From contig CAVOQT010000005.1 in NCBI GenBank assembly GCA_963698405.1, positions 62,001-126,000 of the forward strand: a DNA stretch of 64,000 nt. Direction: 5' to 3'. Both the position numbers and the translations under genes were made by a program. A model generated the notes under the pieces. The model was given only the letters and a program-made list of their open reading frames with translations. It was not told the DNA's origin and ran no database searches. Source of the DNA: SHZI01 sp963698405. Its GTDB lineage: Bacteria; Pseudomonadota; Gammaproteobacteria; Steroidobacterales; GCA-2729495. Positions 8,188 to 16,585 of the stretch are shown here, one piece after another (positions within the stretch are counted from its first letter, which is position 1; each line of letters begins with the position of its first letter).

Positions 8188-8655
8188 ATGAATATTCTTT
8201 CGGCTATCGTCAGTCCTGTTGGCCTGCTTGCACGCGGGCTCGACCGCCTGCAGCCACTTTTCGCGCTTGGGGTCAGGCTCTGGGTGAGCTGGCAGTTTCT
8301 GAAATCCGGTTGGCTCAAAACCCAGGCTTGGGACATGACCTTGTTTCTGTTTCAGGAAGAGTATCGCGTGCCGCTGCTGTCGCCGACGGCAGCGGCCTGG
8401 GCTGGAACAGCGGCTGAACTGTTGTTCCCGATACTGCTGGGGCTCGGTCTATTGGGCCGGCTCGGTGCGCTGGGTCTCTCGGCAGTCAACCTGCTGGCAG
8501 TTGTCGCCTACGCGCATGTGTTGCTAGAGGCAGGTTTCGAGGCCGCCGTTGCCCAGCACGTGCTTTGGGGCGGCATGCTGCTGTACCTGGTCGTGCACGG
8601 CAATGGGCCGCTGGTCCTCGATCGTTTTGTATTTGGCACGCCTGCAAGACGATAG
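8188..8655 (+). CDS. DoxX-family membrane protein of the bufferin operon
   Basis: A 155-residue protein with four predicted membrane helices (LFALGVRLWVSWQFL; AELLFPILLGLGLLG; LSAVNLLAVVAYAHVLL; HVLWGGMLLYLVVHG). The DoxX family occurs as the last gene of many bufferin operons and is thought to support redox or export of the product at the inner membrane. The exact role is not settled. It starts 23 bp after bufC, with GGAG just upstream. It ends the operon, since the next gene is on the opposite strand. Confidence 0.85.
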   Translation: MNILSAIVSPVGLLARGLDRLQPLFALGVRLWVSWQFLKSGWLKTQAWDMTLFLFQEEYRVPLLSPTAAAWAGTAAELLFPILLGLGLLGRLGALGLSAVNLLAVVAYAHVLLEAGFEAAVAQHVLWGGMLLYLVVHGNGPLVLDRFVFGTPARR

Positions 8656-8682
8656 CTGCTGACGCTGCCGGCGTTCAGGTCA

Positions 8683-9570
8683 TCAGCGCGACAGTCCGAG
8701 CGCGTCTTCGGTATACCGGATCAGACGTTCCCGTATCGCGCGATCATGCGACATCGGTGAAGTCTGCTTTTCCTTGCAGTGCTCCCAGTATTTTCCCGAC
8801 ACGCCTTCGACTTCCGGTGATGAAGCGAGAAAGACATAGGTCTGTGCTGCGCGCTCCGGGTCGCTGAACAGCGGCCTGAGCAGTCGCACGCCTAGCTTGG
8901 TGATGCCACGCATGTGTCGGAACACATTGGTGTTGACAAAGTAGCCCGGCGATATTGCATTGATCGTGACGCCTGTTCCGGCAAAACGCTCAGTGAGTTC
9001 GTAGGTCGCATAAAGCATGGCGAGCTTGGCGCGGTGATAGGCCTGGAATGCGCCGAAGTTCGCATAGCGTCCGCCCTTCCAGAGCTTTTCGCAGCGCATG
9101 TCGTCGAAATCGATGCCAGGGCCGGCTTTGTGTGCGTCGGATGAGATCTGGATGATGCGCGCCGGCGCACTGGCCTTCAGTCGGTCGAGCAGCAGATCGA
9201 TCAGCAGGTAGTGGCCGAGGTGCATGATCGACATATGCTGTTCATGGCCCGCACTGTTCAGATGGTACTCGGGGTCGGTCAGCCCCGCGTTGTTGATCAG
9301 CACGTGAATGGCCGGGTATTTATCCAGAAGCCGAGCGGCAAAGGCTCGCACCTGCTCGAATTCACCCATGTCGCAGGCGATGAACTCCACCCGCTCGTTG
9401 CCCGATAGCTGGACGATTTCTGCCCGGGCTGCGTGGCCGTCTTTGACGTCCCGGTCATTCATGATGACTGTTGCACCCATCTTCGCCAGTTCACGAGCGG
9501 CGATGCGTCCCATCCCGCTGGCCGCACCCGTGATGATGCAGACGCGGCCTGCCATGGATTGATCAGTCAT
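8683..9570 (-). CDS. Short-chain dehydrogenase/reductase (retinol dehydrogenase-like)
   Basis: A 295-residue classical SDR. It shows TGAASGMG (dinucleotide binding) near residue 14, NNAG near residue 95, a catalytic Ser in IQISSDAH, and Y-x3-K in YHRAKLAM near residue 190. The layout with FDDMRCEK before the active Tyr and a long C-terminal tail resembles the retinol/WW-domain dehydrogenase group. The substrate is unknown, probably a hydrophobic alcohol or steroid. The ATG at 9570 has GGAGG five bases upstream. It is divergent from an alpha/beta hydrolase gene, and the two may form a shared catabolic pair. Confidence 0.87.
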   Translation of the reverse strand: MTDQSMAGRVCIITGAASGMGRIAARELAKMGATVIMNDRDVKDGHAARAEIVQLSGNERVEFIACDMGEFEQVRAFAARLLDKYPAIHVLINNAGLTDPEYHLNSAGHEQHMSIMHLGHYLLIDLLLDRLKASAPARIIQISSDAHKAGPGIDFDDMRCEKLWKGGRYANFGAFQAYHRAKLAMLYATYELTERFAGTGVTINAISPGYFVNTNVFRHMRGITKLGVRLLRPLFSDPERAAQTYVFLASSPEVEGVSGKYWEHCKEKQTSPMSHDRAIRERLIRYTEDALGLSR

Positions 9571-9654
9571 GTCATCCTCCATTCATTATTGTGCGTTCAG
9601 CGGTCCGGAATGCGAACATAGCACCTGATTCAGTACAGTTTGCAAGGATCGGGG

Positions 9655-10695
9655 ATGCCCTCAAGAATCGCTGACGACCCGCGTATCGACCCACGCATCA
9701 AGGCCTGGTTCGGGAGCATGACTGTGCAGCCAGCGCATGATGTTGCCAGCCGTGAAGAGTTGCTTGCCGAGATGAGCGGCGCGGCGGCCAGGCAGATGGC
9801 GATCACCCTGAAGGGTGTTTTCGACGTGATGGATAACGAGACCGTCGCGCCGTCTGCCGGACTGCTGGTGCGTGAGCACTCCGTGCTTTCGCAGCCCGAT
9901 GGCAATCACATCAATATCCGCTTCGTGCGTCCGGATACGCAGGAAATCCTGCCTTGCGTCTACTACATCCACGGTGGCGGCATGCAGATCATGTCCTGCT
10001 ATGACGGTCACTACCGTGCGTGGGCCAGAATCATTGCCGCACAGGGTGTGGCGGTGGCGATGGTGGATTTTCGTAATGCGCTGACGCCCTCATCAGTACC
10101 GGAAGTCGCACCCTTCCCAGCCGGCCTGAACGACTGCATCTCCGGTCTGAAATGGCTGCACACGAACAGTGCGATGTTGAATATCGATACCTCCCGCATC
10201 GTCGTGGCTGGAGAAAGCGGTGGTGGCAACCTCAGCCTTGCAACGGGCCTCAAGCTGAAGCGGGACGGTGAGTTGCGACTGATCAAGGGACTGTATGCAC
10301 TCTGCCCGTACATCGCAGGTGAATGGCCGTTGCCGCAGAACCCGTCGTCTGTTGAAAACAACGGTATCCTGATGGACCTGCACGATAACCGCGGCGCGAT
10401 GGCTTACGGAATCGAGGCATTCAATGCGCGCAATCCGCTGGCCTGGCCAGGCTTTGCCTCCGGCAACGATGTACGGGGGCTGCCGCCAACCGTGATCAGT
10501 GTGAATGAATGTGATCCGCTGCGTGACGAGGGCATCAACTTTTATCGGCTGTTGATAGCCAATGGCGTGCGCGCCAGATGCCGGCAGGTGATGGGTACGA
10601 TCCACGGTACCGATATACTGCCGATGTGTTGCCCCGATATCAGTCTTGCCACGGTGCGCGACATTGTGGCCTTCTGCAGGGACCGCAATGCCTGA
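9655..10695 (+). CDS. Alpha/beta hydrolase of the hormone-sensitive-lipase type
   Basis: A 346-residue esterase of the HSL (family IV) group. The oxyanion-hole motif HGGGMQ is near residue 103, the nucleophile sits in GESGGG near residue 182, an Asp in ECDPLRDE near residue 287, and a His in HGTD near residue 318. Together these form a Ser-Asp-His triad. It should hydrolyse short-chain esters, and the true substrate is unknown. The ATG at 9655 has GGAT/GGGG just upstream and is preferred over an upstream TTG. The 84-bp gap to the divergent SDR gene must hold both promoters. Confidence 0.87.
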   Translation: MPSRIADDPRIDPRIKAWFGSMTVQPAHDVASREELLAEMSGAAARQMAITLKGVFDVMDNETVAPSAGLLVREHSVLSQPDGNHINIRFVRPDTQEILPCVYYIHGGGMQIMSCYDGHYRAWARIIAAQGVAVAMVDFRNALTPSSVPEVAPFPAGLNDCISGLKWLHTNSAMLNIDTSRIVVAGESGGGNLSLATGLKLKRDGELRLIKGLYALCPYIAGEWPLPQNPSSVENNGILMDLHDNRGAMAYGIEAFNARNPLAWPGFASGNDVRGLPPTVISVNECDPLRDEGINFYRLLIANGVRARCRQVMGTIHGTDILPMCCPDISLATVRDIVAFCRDRNA

Positions 10696-10732
10696 TCCTG
10701 CCTGTGCCCCTGTAATAGTGAGAGACGTATCC

Positions 10733-11074
10733 ATGACTGATTTGCCCCCCTGTCCCAAGTGCAATTCCGAATATACGTACCAGGACGGCGCAATGCTGGT
10801 GTGTCCTGAATGTGCTCACGAATGGACGATGGGTTCTGATGAGCATGTGGCGGAGAGTGAGGTCGCTGTCAAGGATGCCAATGGTGCGGTTTTGTCCGAT
10901 GGCGATACGGTCGTGGTGATAAAGGATCTGAAGGTCAAGGGTTCATCATCTGTGGTGAAAGTCGGCACGAAGGTCAAGAATATTCGCCTTGTCGATGGCG
11001 ACCACAATATCGACTGCAAAATCACCGGAATCGGTGCGATGCAGCTCAAATCAGAGTTTGTGAAAAAGGCGTGA
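10733..11074 (+). CDS. PhnA/YjdM-family zinc-ribbon protein
   Basis: A 113-residue protein. An N-terminal zinc ribbon (C-P-K-C ... C-P-E-C) is followed by a small SH3-like beta barrel with DGDTVVVIKDLKVKGSS and GDHNIDCKI. This is the PhnA/YjdM pattern, once named for alkylphosphonate use but without proven enzymatic activity in most species. The ATG at 10733 lies 37 bp after the hydrolase stop and is preceded by GAGA. Length and motif agree with the family. The gene is unbroken. Confidence 0.9.
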   Translation: MTDLPPCPKCNSEYTYQDGAMLVCPECAHEWTMGSDEHVAESEVAVKDANGAVLSDGDTVVVIKDLKVKGSSSVVKVGTKVKNIRLVDGDHNIDCKITGIGAMQLKSEFVKKA

Positions 11075-11123
11075 AAGCACGGTATCGTAGGCGTCACAAA
11101 TCTCGAAAGGAATGAGTTAACTT

Positions 11124-11261
11124 ATGAAACCAAACTACCAGTTCGCGAAGCGCCAGCGAGAGCAGGCCAAGCAGAAAAAGAAGGATGAGAAGGCTCAACG
11201 GAAGAATTCCTCGTCCGGAGAGACGCCGCCGCCCGCTGAGGTTGTGCCTGAGAAGAAGTAG
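11124..11261 (+). CDS. Small, lysine-rich hypothetical protein (45 residues)
   Basis: An open frame of 45 codons begins MKPNYQFAKRQREQAK, continues with a KKKDEKAQRK stretch and ends PAEVVPEKK. It has AAAGGA about 15 bases before the ATG and lies 49 bp after PhnA. Small proteins with this 'PNYQFEKRQRE' beginning are widespread in proteobacteria and of unknown function. The strongly basic, disordered composition suggests nucleic-acid or ribosome contact, but that is inference. Confidence 0.7.
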   Translation: MKPNYQFAKRQREQAKQKKKDEKAQRKNSSSGETPPPAEVVPEKK

Positions 11262-11297
11262 GCGCGGACCTGCTCGGAAATCAGTGAGGTCCAGCTG

Positions 11298-11714
11298 ATG
11301 AAGCCCAGGATCAGCATGATCACTCTCGGCGTCCGTGATCTCGCTGCGGCAATTGAGTTCTATGAGAAAGGGCTTGGCTTTCCCCGAATGGAGTCACCGC
11401 CAGAAGTAGCCTTCTTCACCCTCGATGGTGCGTGGCTGGGTCTGTATGGTCGCGAATCCCTGGCCGAGGATGCCCACGTTCCGGCTGAAGGGACTGGCTT
11501 CGAAGCATTCACGCTGGCGCACAACGTCGGTTCAGAAGCAGAGGTTGATGAGGTCGTCGCGCAGGCTGTCGCGGCGGGTGCAACCCTGGCGAAGAAACCG
11601 CAAAAAGTGTTTTGGGGTGGCTATAGTGGCTACTTCAAGGATCTCGATGGCCACCTGTGGGAGGTAGCCCATAACCCGCTGTTCCAGGTAGGTCCGGCGG
11701 ATCGTGGCGTATAA
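11298..11714 (+). CDS. VOC (glyoxalase/bleomycin-resistance) superfamily protein
   Basis: A 138-residue single vicinal-oxygen-chelate module pair. The first beta-alpha-beta unit starts ISMITLGVRDLAAAIEFYEKGLGF, and the second ends GYSGYFKDLDGHLWEVAHNP, the usual C-terminal signature with the metal-ligand Glu (HLWEV). VOC proteins include glyoxalases, dioxygenases and antibiotic-binding proteins, and no specific substrate can be assigned. GAGGTCCAG precedes the start. The frame is intact. Confidence 0.85.
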   Translation: MKPRISMITLGVRDLAAAIEFYEKGLGFPRMESPPEVAFFTLDGAWLGLYGRESLAEDAHVPAEGTGFEAFTLAHNVGSEAEVDEVVAQAVAAGATLAKKPQKVFWGGYSGYFKDLDGHLWEVAHNPLFQVGPADRGV

Positions 11715-11767
11715 CGCGGCGTCAGACGCGTTCGCCGCTCCAGGGTCAAGCTGGCAGAGGAAGATAC

Positions 11768-12088
11768 ATGGCGTGGTCTATTCTGGTTCTCGCAGGGCTA
11801 TTCGAAGTGGGATGGGCTATCGGATTGAAGTACACCGAGGGCTTTAGCCGTTTGTGGCCTACTGTCGGCACAGTCCTGTCGGCGGTAATCAGTCTCTGGT
11901 TGCTGGGAATCGCCATGCGGGGGCTTCCGGTTGGCACGGCATATAGCGTTTGGGTCGGTGTCGGTGCGGTTGGTACTGTGCTGCTCGGCATCGTGCTGTT
12001 CGGTGAACCGGCAAATATGGCTCGTCTGCTGAGCGTAGCGCTTATCGTTGCCGGTATTGTTGGACTGAAGTTTGCGACGCCGGCTTGA
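11768..12088 (+). CDS. gdx: Small multidrug resistance family transporter, Gdx/SugE type (guanidinium exporter)
   Basis: A 106-residue four-helix membrane protein. It carries the SMR signature glutamate (E13 in LAGLFEVGWAIGLKY) and the SugE/Gdx-type WAIGLKYTEGFSRLWP segment, with GLPVGTAYSVWVGVGAVG in helix 3. EmrE-type members have different residues here, so export of guanidinium coupled to proton import is the better prediction. It works as an antiparallel dimer in the inner membrane. No guanidine riboswitch was recognised in the 53 bp before the gene. Confidence 0.87.
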   Translation: MAWSILVLAGLFEVGWAIGLKYTEGFSRLWPTVGTVLSAVISLWLLGIAMRGLPVGTAYSVWVGVGAVGTVLLGIVLFGEPANMARLLSVALIVAGIVGLKFATPA

Positions 12089-12188
12089 AAGCAGCGTTGA
12101 ACGTCACTTGATACAGGTACAAGAAACCAAAAATGAATGTGAAACCGAATCGAGTGGCCAAAGCCGGGTGGTGGGGTATTGCGCGTCC

Positions 12189-12428
12189 GTGTCGATCGTT
12201 ATCCAGCTAAAGGTCAAGCCCAACGCGCGTGTCAGCGCCATCGAGCAGCTTGAAGATGGCACCTGGCTGGCGCGACTCAAAGCTGCACCAGTCGATAACA
12301 AGGCCAATGAGGAGCTTCTCGCACTCATTGCGCGCCACTTCAAGTGCCGCAAGTCTGCAGTCTCCATCAAGAGTGGCGCCTCGGGACGCATGAAGCTGGT
12401 GCGCATCGACGTCGATCCGGCTCCTTAA
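12189..12428 (+). CDS. DUF167/YggU family protein
   Basis: About 79 residues with the DUF167 pattern: VIQLKVKPNARVSAI, LKAAPVDNKANEELLALIARHF (highly conserved A-P-x-x-x-K-A-N) and KSAVSIKSGASGRMKLV. The function is unknown. The usual neighbours are YggT/YggS genes, which are absent here. A GTG at 12189 gives the normal family length, and an open frame extends upstream without family similarity. The stop codon lies inside the second copy of the CTTAA-box repeat. Confidence 0.85.
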   Translation: MSIVIQLKVKPNARVSAIEQLEDGTWLARLKAAPVDNKANEELLALIARHFKCRKSAVSIKSGASGRMKLVRIDVDPAP

Positions 12429-12477
12429 GAACTCTTAAGGTCTACGCAAGGCTCCCGCGAGGGGGGCCGGTTCATGC
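12423..12477 (+). repeat. Intergenic repeat copy 2: CTTAA-N5-CTTAA box plus GNRA-loop hairpin, upstream of htrA
   Basis: CTTAA-GAACT-CTTAA (12424-12438) matches copy 1 exactly. The hairpin GGCTCCC-GCGA-GGGGGGCC (12450-12468) differs by one extra G. It lies 77 bases before the htrA start, in front of an operon that encodes an OmpR-family regulator of the type that binds CTTAA direct repeats. Autoregulation through this box is therefore plausible. The stop codon of the preceding gene is inside the box. Confidence 0.7.
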
Positions 12478-12514
12478 TTGCCCTGTATTTGGTCGCGAAG
12501 CGCAGGAGATGCCG

Positions 12515-13949
12515 ATGACTGTCCCGGGTTCTGGCGCACGTTGCGGAGTGTTGTTCTCTGCAGTGCTTGCCATCATTTTTTTCAGTATGCCGGTCCATGC
12601 CGAGCTGCCTGACTTCAAGTCCATCATCAAGGCCAACCAGGCGAGTATCGTCAATATCAGCACGACGCAGCAGATCGATGGCAACAGAACAAGAAACCGG
12701 ACGCTGCGTGGACCCGGTAGTGGTGGCATGCCGCCCGGAATGCCACCCGGCATGGAGGAGTTCTTCCGTCATTTCCGCGGCATGCCGATGCCCGGACCTC
12801 GCGAAGCCCGCTCGCTGGGCTCGGGTTTCATTATCTCCGCTGATGGCCAGATACTGACCAATGCACATGTGGTCGAAGGTGCCGACTCGATTCTGGTCAA
12901 GCTGGCTGACAACAGCGAGAAGACCTGCGAAGCTGATCGGTCTCGACAAGGCCTCCGATGTGGCGCTGCTGAAGATTGAAGCCACGGGTCTGCCTGTAGT
13001 GCAGATGGGCGATTCATCGACGCTTGAAGTCGGTGACTGGGTGCTGGCCATCGGTTCGCCTTTCGGGCTTGAGCACACGGCGACGCAGGGCATCGTCAGT
13101 GCCGTTGGGCGCAGTCTGCCGGACGGCAACTACGTGCCATTTATCCAGACGGATGTAGCGGTAAATCCGGGCAACTCGGGCGGGCCGCTGTTCAATCTGC
13201 GCGGCCAGGTCGTCGGCATCAACTCGCAGATCTACAGCCGCAGCGGTGGCTACATGGGCCTGTCGTTTGCGATCCCGGTCAATGTCGCGACCAATGTTGC
13301 GCGTCAGCTGGCTGCGACTGGCCGTGTCGAACGGGGTTGGCTCGGGGTGGGAATCCAGGGGCTCAACAGTGAGCTTGCACAGTCCTTTGCGCTCGATAAA
13401 CCGGTCGGTGCGCTGGTGGGGCAGGTCGACAAGAACGGGCCGGCGAGTCGCGCGGGCCTCAAGGCGGGTGACGTCATCCTCGAGTTCAACGGTCGCAATA
13501 TCGTCCAGCATGGCGATCTGCCGCCGATGGTCGGGGAGACTGCGCCGGGTACCACGGTCAAGCTGAAGGTGTGGCGGGACAAGGGCGCGCGCACGATTCC
13601 CGTGACCGTCGCTGCGCTGAAGCCAGCCGAAGATGAGAAGCTGGCGGTCAATGCAGCGGAGCCGGCATCTGGCGTGCTGAATATCCAGGTGGTGGCCCTG
13701 ACGCCCGAGCAACGCGAGGAATCGGGCGTGGAGACGGGCGGTGTGCTGGTGGTCGGTGTCGCGGAGGGGCCCGCTGCCCGGGCCGGCATCAGTGACGGCG
13801 ACATCATTCTGAAGCTCGGCAGTCATTCGGTCGACAGCCCTGAGCAACTGGCCGGCCTGGTGAAGAAACTGCCGACCGGTCAGCCGATCCCGCTACTGGT
13901 CCAGCGCGATGAGGTGCGGCTGTTTCTGCCACTGACCATCAGGAGCTGA
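12515..13949 (+). CDS. Periplasmic HtrA/DegQ-like serine protease (one frame break)
   Basis: A reconstructed protein of about 478 residues. The signal peptide ends VHA. The trypsin-like domain has His in LTNAHVV, Asp in KASDVALLKIE and Ser in VNPGNSGGPLF, followed by two PDZ domains (GVGIQGLNSEL...; GVLVVGVAEGPAARAGI). It degrades or refolds damaged envelope proteins. The Gly/Met/Pro-rich loop (GSGGMPPGMPPG) before the catalytic domain is typical of MucD-like members. The frame breaks near 12930 (AGACCTGCGAAG), and one base removed restores TAKLIGLDKASD. ATG 12515 has AGGAG six bases upstream, while the ATG at 12509 is too close to it. It lies 38 bp ahead of the two-component genes. Confidence 0.9.
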
Positions 13950-13987
13950 AATGTTTTCGGTGGCCTTCGGCCTGCTAGGATTGCGGT

Positions 13988-14665
13988 ATGCATCTGTTGC
14001 TGATCGAAGACGACCGCGACGCCGCCGGGTATCTCGTCAAGGCGCTGACTGAAGCGGGCTATCAGGTAGACCACGCGGTCGATGGCCGCGACGGTCTGTT
14101 TCATGCCACCGAGCACAGCTACGACGGCATCATCGCTGACCGCATGTTGCCGTACCTCGACGGCCTGACGGTCATCGAGGTGCTGCGCAAGCAGGGCAAT
14201 CGCACGCCGGTACTGATCCTGTCGGCGCTCGGTTCCGTCGATCATCGCGTCGAGGGTCTGCGTGCCGGCGGCGACGACTATCTGACCAAGCCCTTCGCAC
14301 TGTCGGAACTGCTGGCGCGGATCGAGGCGCTGCTGCGCCGTGGGCAGGTGGCGCCGGCACCGGAAATGAAGCTGCGTCTTGCCGATCTGGAGATGGATAT
14401 CCTGGCGCGGACCGTCACGCGTGCCGGGCGGCGCGTCGAACTGACTGCGCGCGAGTTCAAGCTGCTCGAGTATCTGCTGCGTCGTACCGGGCAGGTGGTG
14501 ACGCGCACCATGCTGCTCGAAGGCGTATGGGATCTGCATTTCGATCCACAGACCAATGTGATCGACGTGCACATGAGCCGACTGCGTCAGGCAGTCGACC
14601 GGGACTTCGACCGGCCGCTGATCCATACCGTACGCGGCGCTGGCTATACGGTACGGGCCGACTGA
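13988..14665 (+). CDS. OmpR-family response regulator
   Basis: A 225-residue regulator. The receiver domain has acidic EDD at residues 7-9, the phosphoryl Asp in IIADRMLPY (about residue 52) and Lys in YLTKPFA (about residue 101). The C-terminal winged helix has ELTAREFKLLEYLLRR and VIDVHMSRLRQAVD...IHTVRGAGYTVRAD. It is of the PmrA/QseB/IrlR kind by overall pattern. Its gene is followed after one base by its sensor kinase and preceded by htrA. The CTTAA-N5-CTTAA box upstream of htrA is a likely binding site. The frame is intact. Confidence 0.93.
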   Translation: MHLLLIEDDRDAAGYLVKALTEAGYQVDHAVDGRDGLFHATEHSYDGIIADRMLPYLDGLTVIEVLRKQGNRTPVLILSALGSVDHRVEGLRAGGDDYLTKPFALSELLARIEALLRRGQVAPAPEMKLRLADLEMDILARTVTRAGRRVELTAREFKLLEYLLRRTGQVVTRTMLLEGVWDLHFDPQTNVIDVHMSRLRQAVDRDFDRPLIHTVRGAGYTVRAD

Positions 14666-14666
14666 G

Positions 14667-16023
14667 ATGCGCACCTCCGCACTGCGCTTGTCGGTGGTGT
14701 ATGCGGCGATCTTTGCAGCGGCGTTGCTGGCGCTCGTGTTCGTCATCTATCTGCTCACGGCCCGTTTTATCGATGCGGAAGTGGATACTGCCATCGAGCG
14801 GGACGCGGCGGGTTTTATCGAAGCCTATGCACGAGGCGGTGTGCGCACTCTGGCTGCCGAGCTGAATCTGCGCGCTGAAAACTGGAGTCGGACCAACGCG
14901 GTATATCTGCTCAGCGATGAACAGGGTTTCGTGCTGGCCGGCAACCTGCCGGCATGGCCGACGATGCGGCGTGGCAGTGGCTCGTGGGTCGATTTCGAGA
15001 TCCTGGTCCAGGAGGGCGGCTTCGAGAATGAGCGTCCGGTACGGGCGATGGTGCTGGAACTGGCGCCCGGCCTGCGTCTGATGGTCGGCACTGATCTCAG
15101 CGAGCGTTATGCCCTGGTGCGGCGCTTTGCGGTGGCAGCCGGCGTGGGCGGCCTGCTGGTGACGATTCTCGCGCTGGGCATCGGTTACCGGCAGAGTCAG
15201 CGCATCCTGGCGCGTGTTGCCGATGTCAGTCGCAGCTGTGCGGAAATTCTCGGCGGCAATCTGTCGCGCCGTCTGCCGGTGGTGGGTGTGGAAGATGAGT
15301 TCGATACGCTGGCCGGCGAGGTAAATGCGTTGCTGGCGCGTCTCGCGCGCACCACGGAAATCCTGCGCGCTTCGTTGCACAGTGCTGCACATGATTTGCG
15401 CAGTCCGATGCACCGCATGCGGCTGCGTATGGAGCGGGCGCTGGCTGAGCCTGGGGACGGGGCGTCGCGTGAAACCGTGGAGGTGACGCTGCAGGATCTC
15501 GACTCACATGCAGCGCGTGCTCACGGCCCTGCTGCAGATCGCCGAAGCTGAAAGTGGTGCGGTGGGTGCGCGTCCGGAAGCCGTGGCGATGGATGTACTG
15601 CTGGCTGAACTGGCTGAACTCTATCAGCCCCAGGCAGAACAGCAGGGCGTTGCCCTGATGGTATTGCCCGAGCCTGGCCAGCAGGTCATGGGGCACCGTC
15701 AGTTGTTGGCGCAGGCGGTTGCCAACCTGATCGACAATGCACTCAAGTTCACACCGTCGGGTGGCAGTGTGCGGCTGGCGGTACATATCGAGAGCGGCCG
15801 TCTGGTGTTGACGGTTGCTGATACCGGTCCCGGTATTCCGGCCGACGAACGCGGCCGCGCCGTCGAGCCCTTTGTACGTCTGGGCAATGCGCCGTCGCGC
15901 GATGGGGCCGGGCTGGGCCTGAGTCTCGCGGCTGCGGTGGCACGCCTGCACGGCGGCAGTCTGCGTCTGGAGGACAATCAGCCCGGGCTGCTGGCAATCC
16001 TTGAGCTTCCTGCGGTCGAATGA
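14667..16023 (+). CDS. Sensor histidine kinase (one frame break)
   Basis: A reconstructed protein of about 452 residues. Transmembrane helix 1 (LSVVYAAIFAAALLALVFVIYLL), a periplasmic loop of about 100 residues, transmembrane helix 2 (GVGGLLVTILALGIGY), and HAMP come first. The H-box is AAHDLRSPMHRMR, then N-box NLIDNALKFTPSGG, D-box VADTGPGIP and G-box GAGLGLSLAA. It should phosphorylate the response regulator encoded immediately upstream. The frame breaks near 15508 (CTCGACTCACATG), between the dimerisation helix and the ATPase domain. The signal sensed is unknown, probably envelope damage given htrA in the same operon. Confidence 0.9.
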
Positions 16024-16042
16024 ATTGTGGGTGGGAGCGGCT

Positions 16043-16558
16043 TCAGCCGCGATCCGCTCCCTGCATTGGCCCAAAAAACATGCGTCGTACCTTGTCACCG
16101 CCAACGATGCGGACCACTTCATCCATCGTGCAGTAGAACACGATCAGCATTCCCAACAGCAGCTGGACGGCCCAGAAATGTGGCCAGATGATTTCTGCCA
16201 GCAGTTTTTCGTTGCCGGCCATGATCCCGCCCGCTTCCCGTGAGAAGTCGATGAGTTTCTCCAGATAGTGAATAAGTATGGCGACCAGCAGATAGATCGC
16301 TGATTTCCAGCTGACATTAAAAGCGGCGGGTTTGTCAGGGTAGCGATTGATGAAGGGGAGCAGGTCGGCAAGCAGTACTGACTTGCCAAGAATGAGGGCT
16401 GCGATCGTTACCGATGCCATGGTGCCAGGCGTGAGCCCTGTTCCCTCCAGCATCAGGATCCGCACCAGTGCAACGATGTGCAGGGTGATGAAGAAGAAAA
16501 TGGTGGGTGGGAGCATTTCCAGAAGCTCGTGCTTCAGGACGGTGAATACCTTGCTCAT
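16043..16558 (-). CDS. Four-helix hypothetical membrane protein
   Basis: A 171-residue protein with four predicted membrane helices (IFFFITLHIVALVRILML; ASVTIAALILGKSVLLADL; SAIYLLVAILIHYLEKLI; VQLLLGMLIVFYCTMDEVVRIV). I recognise no domain, although the arrangement resembles uncharacterised inner-membrane proteins that precede stress genes. It lies downstream of, and on the same strand as, the DUF853 ATPase (27 bp gap), so it may be the last gene of that operon. It converges on the sensor kinase. The frame is intact. Confidence 0.65.
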   Translation of the reverse strand: MSKVFTVLKHELLEMLPPTIFFFITLHIVALVRILMLEGTGLTPGTMASVTIAALILGKSVLLADLLPFINRYPDKPAAFNVSWKSAIYLLVAILIHYLEKLIDFSREAGGIMAGNEKLLAEIIWPHFWAVQLLLGMLIVFYCTMDEVVRIVGGDKVRRMFFGPMQGADRG

Positions 16559-16585
16559 GACGGAATGCCCCTGTACCAGAATTGA

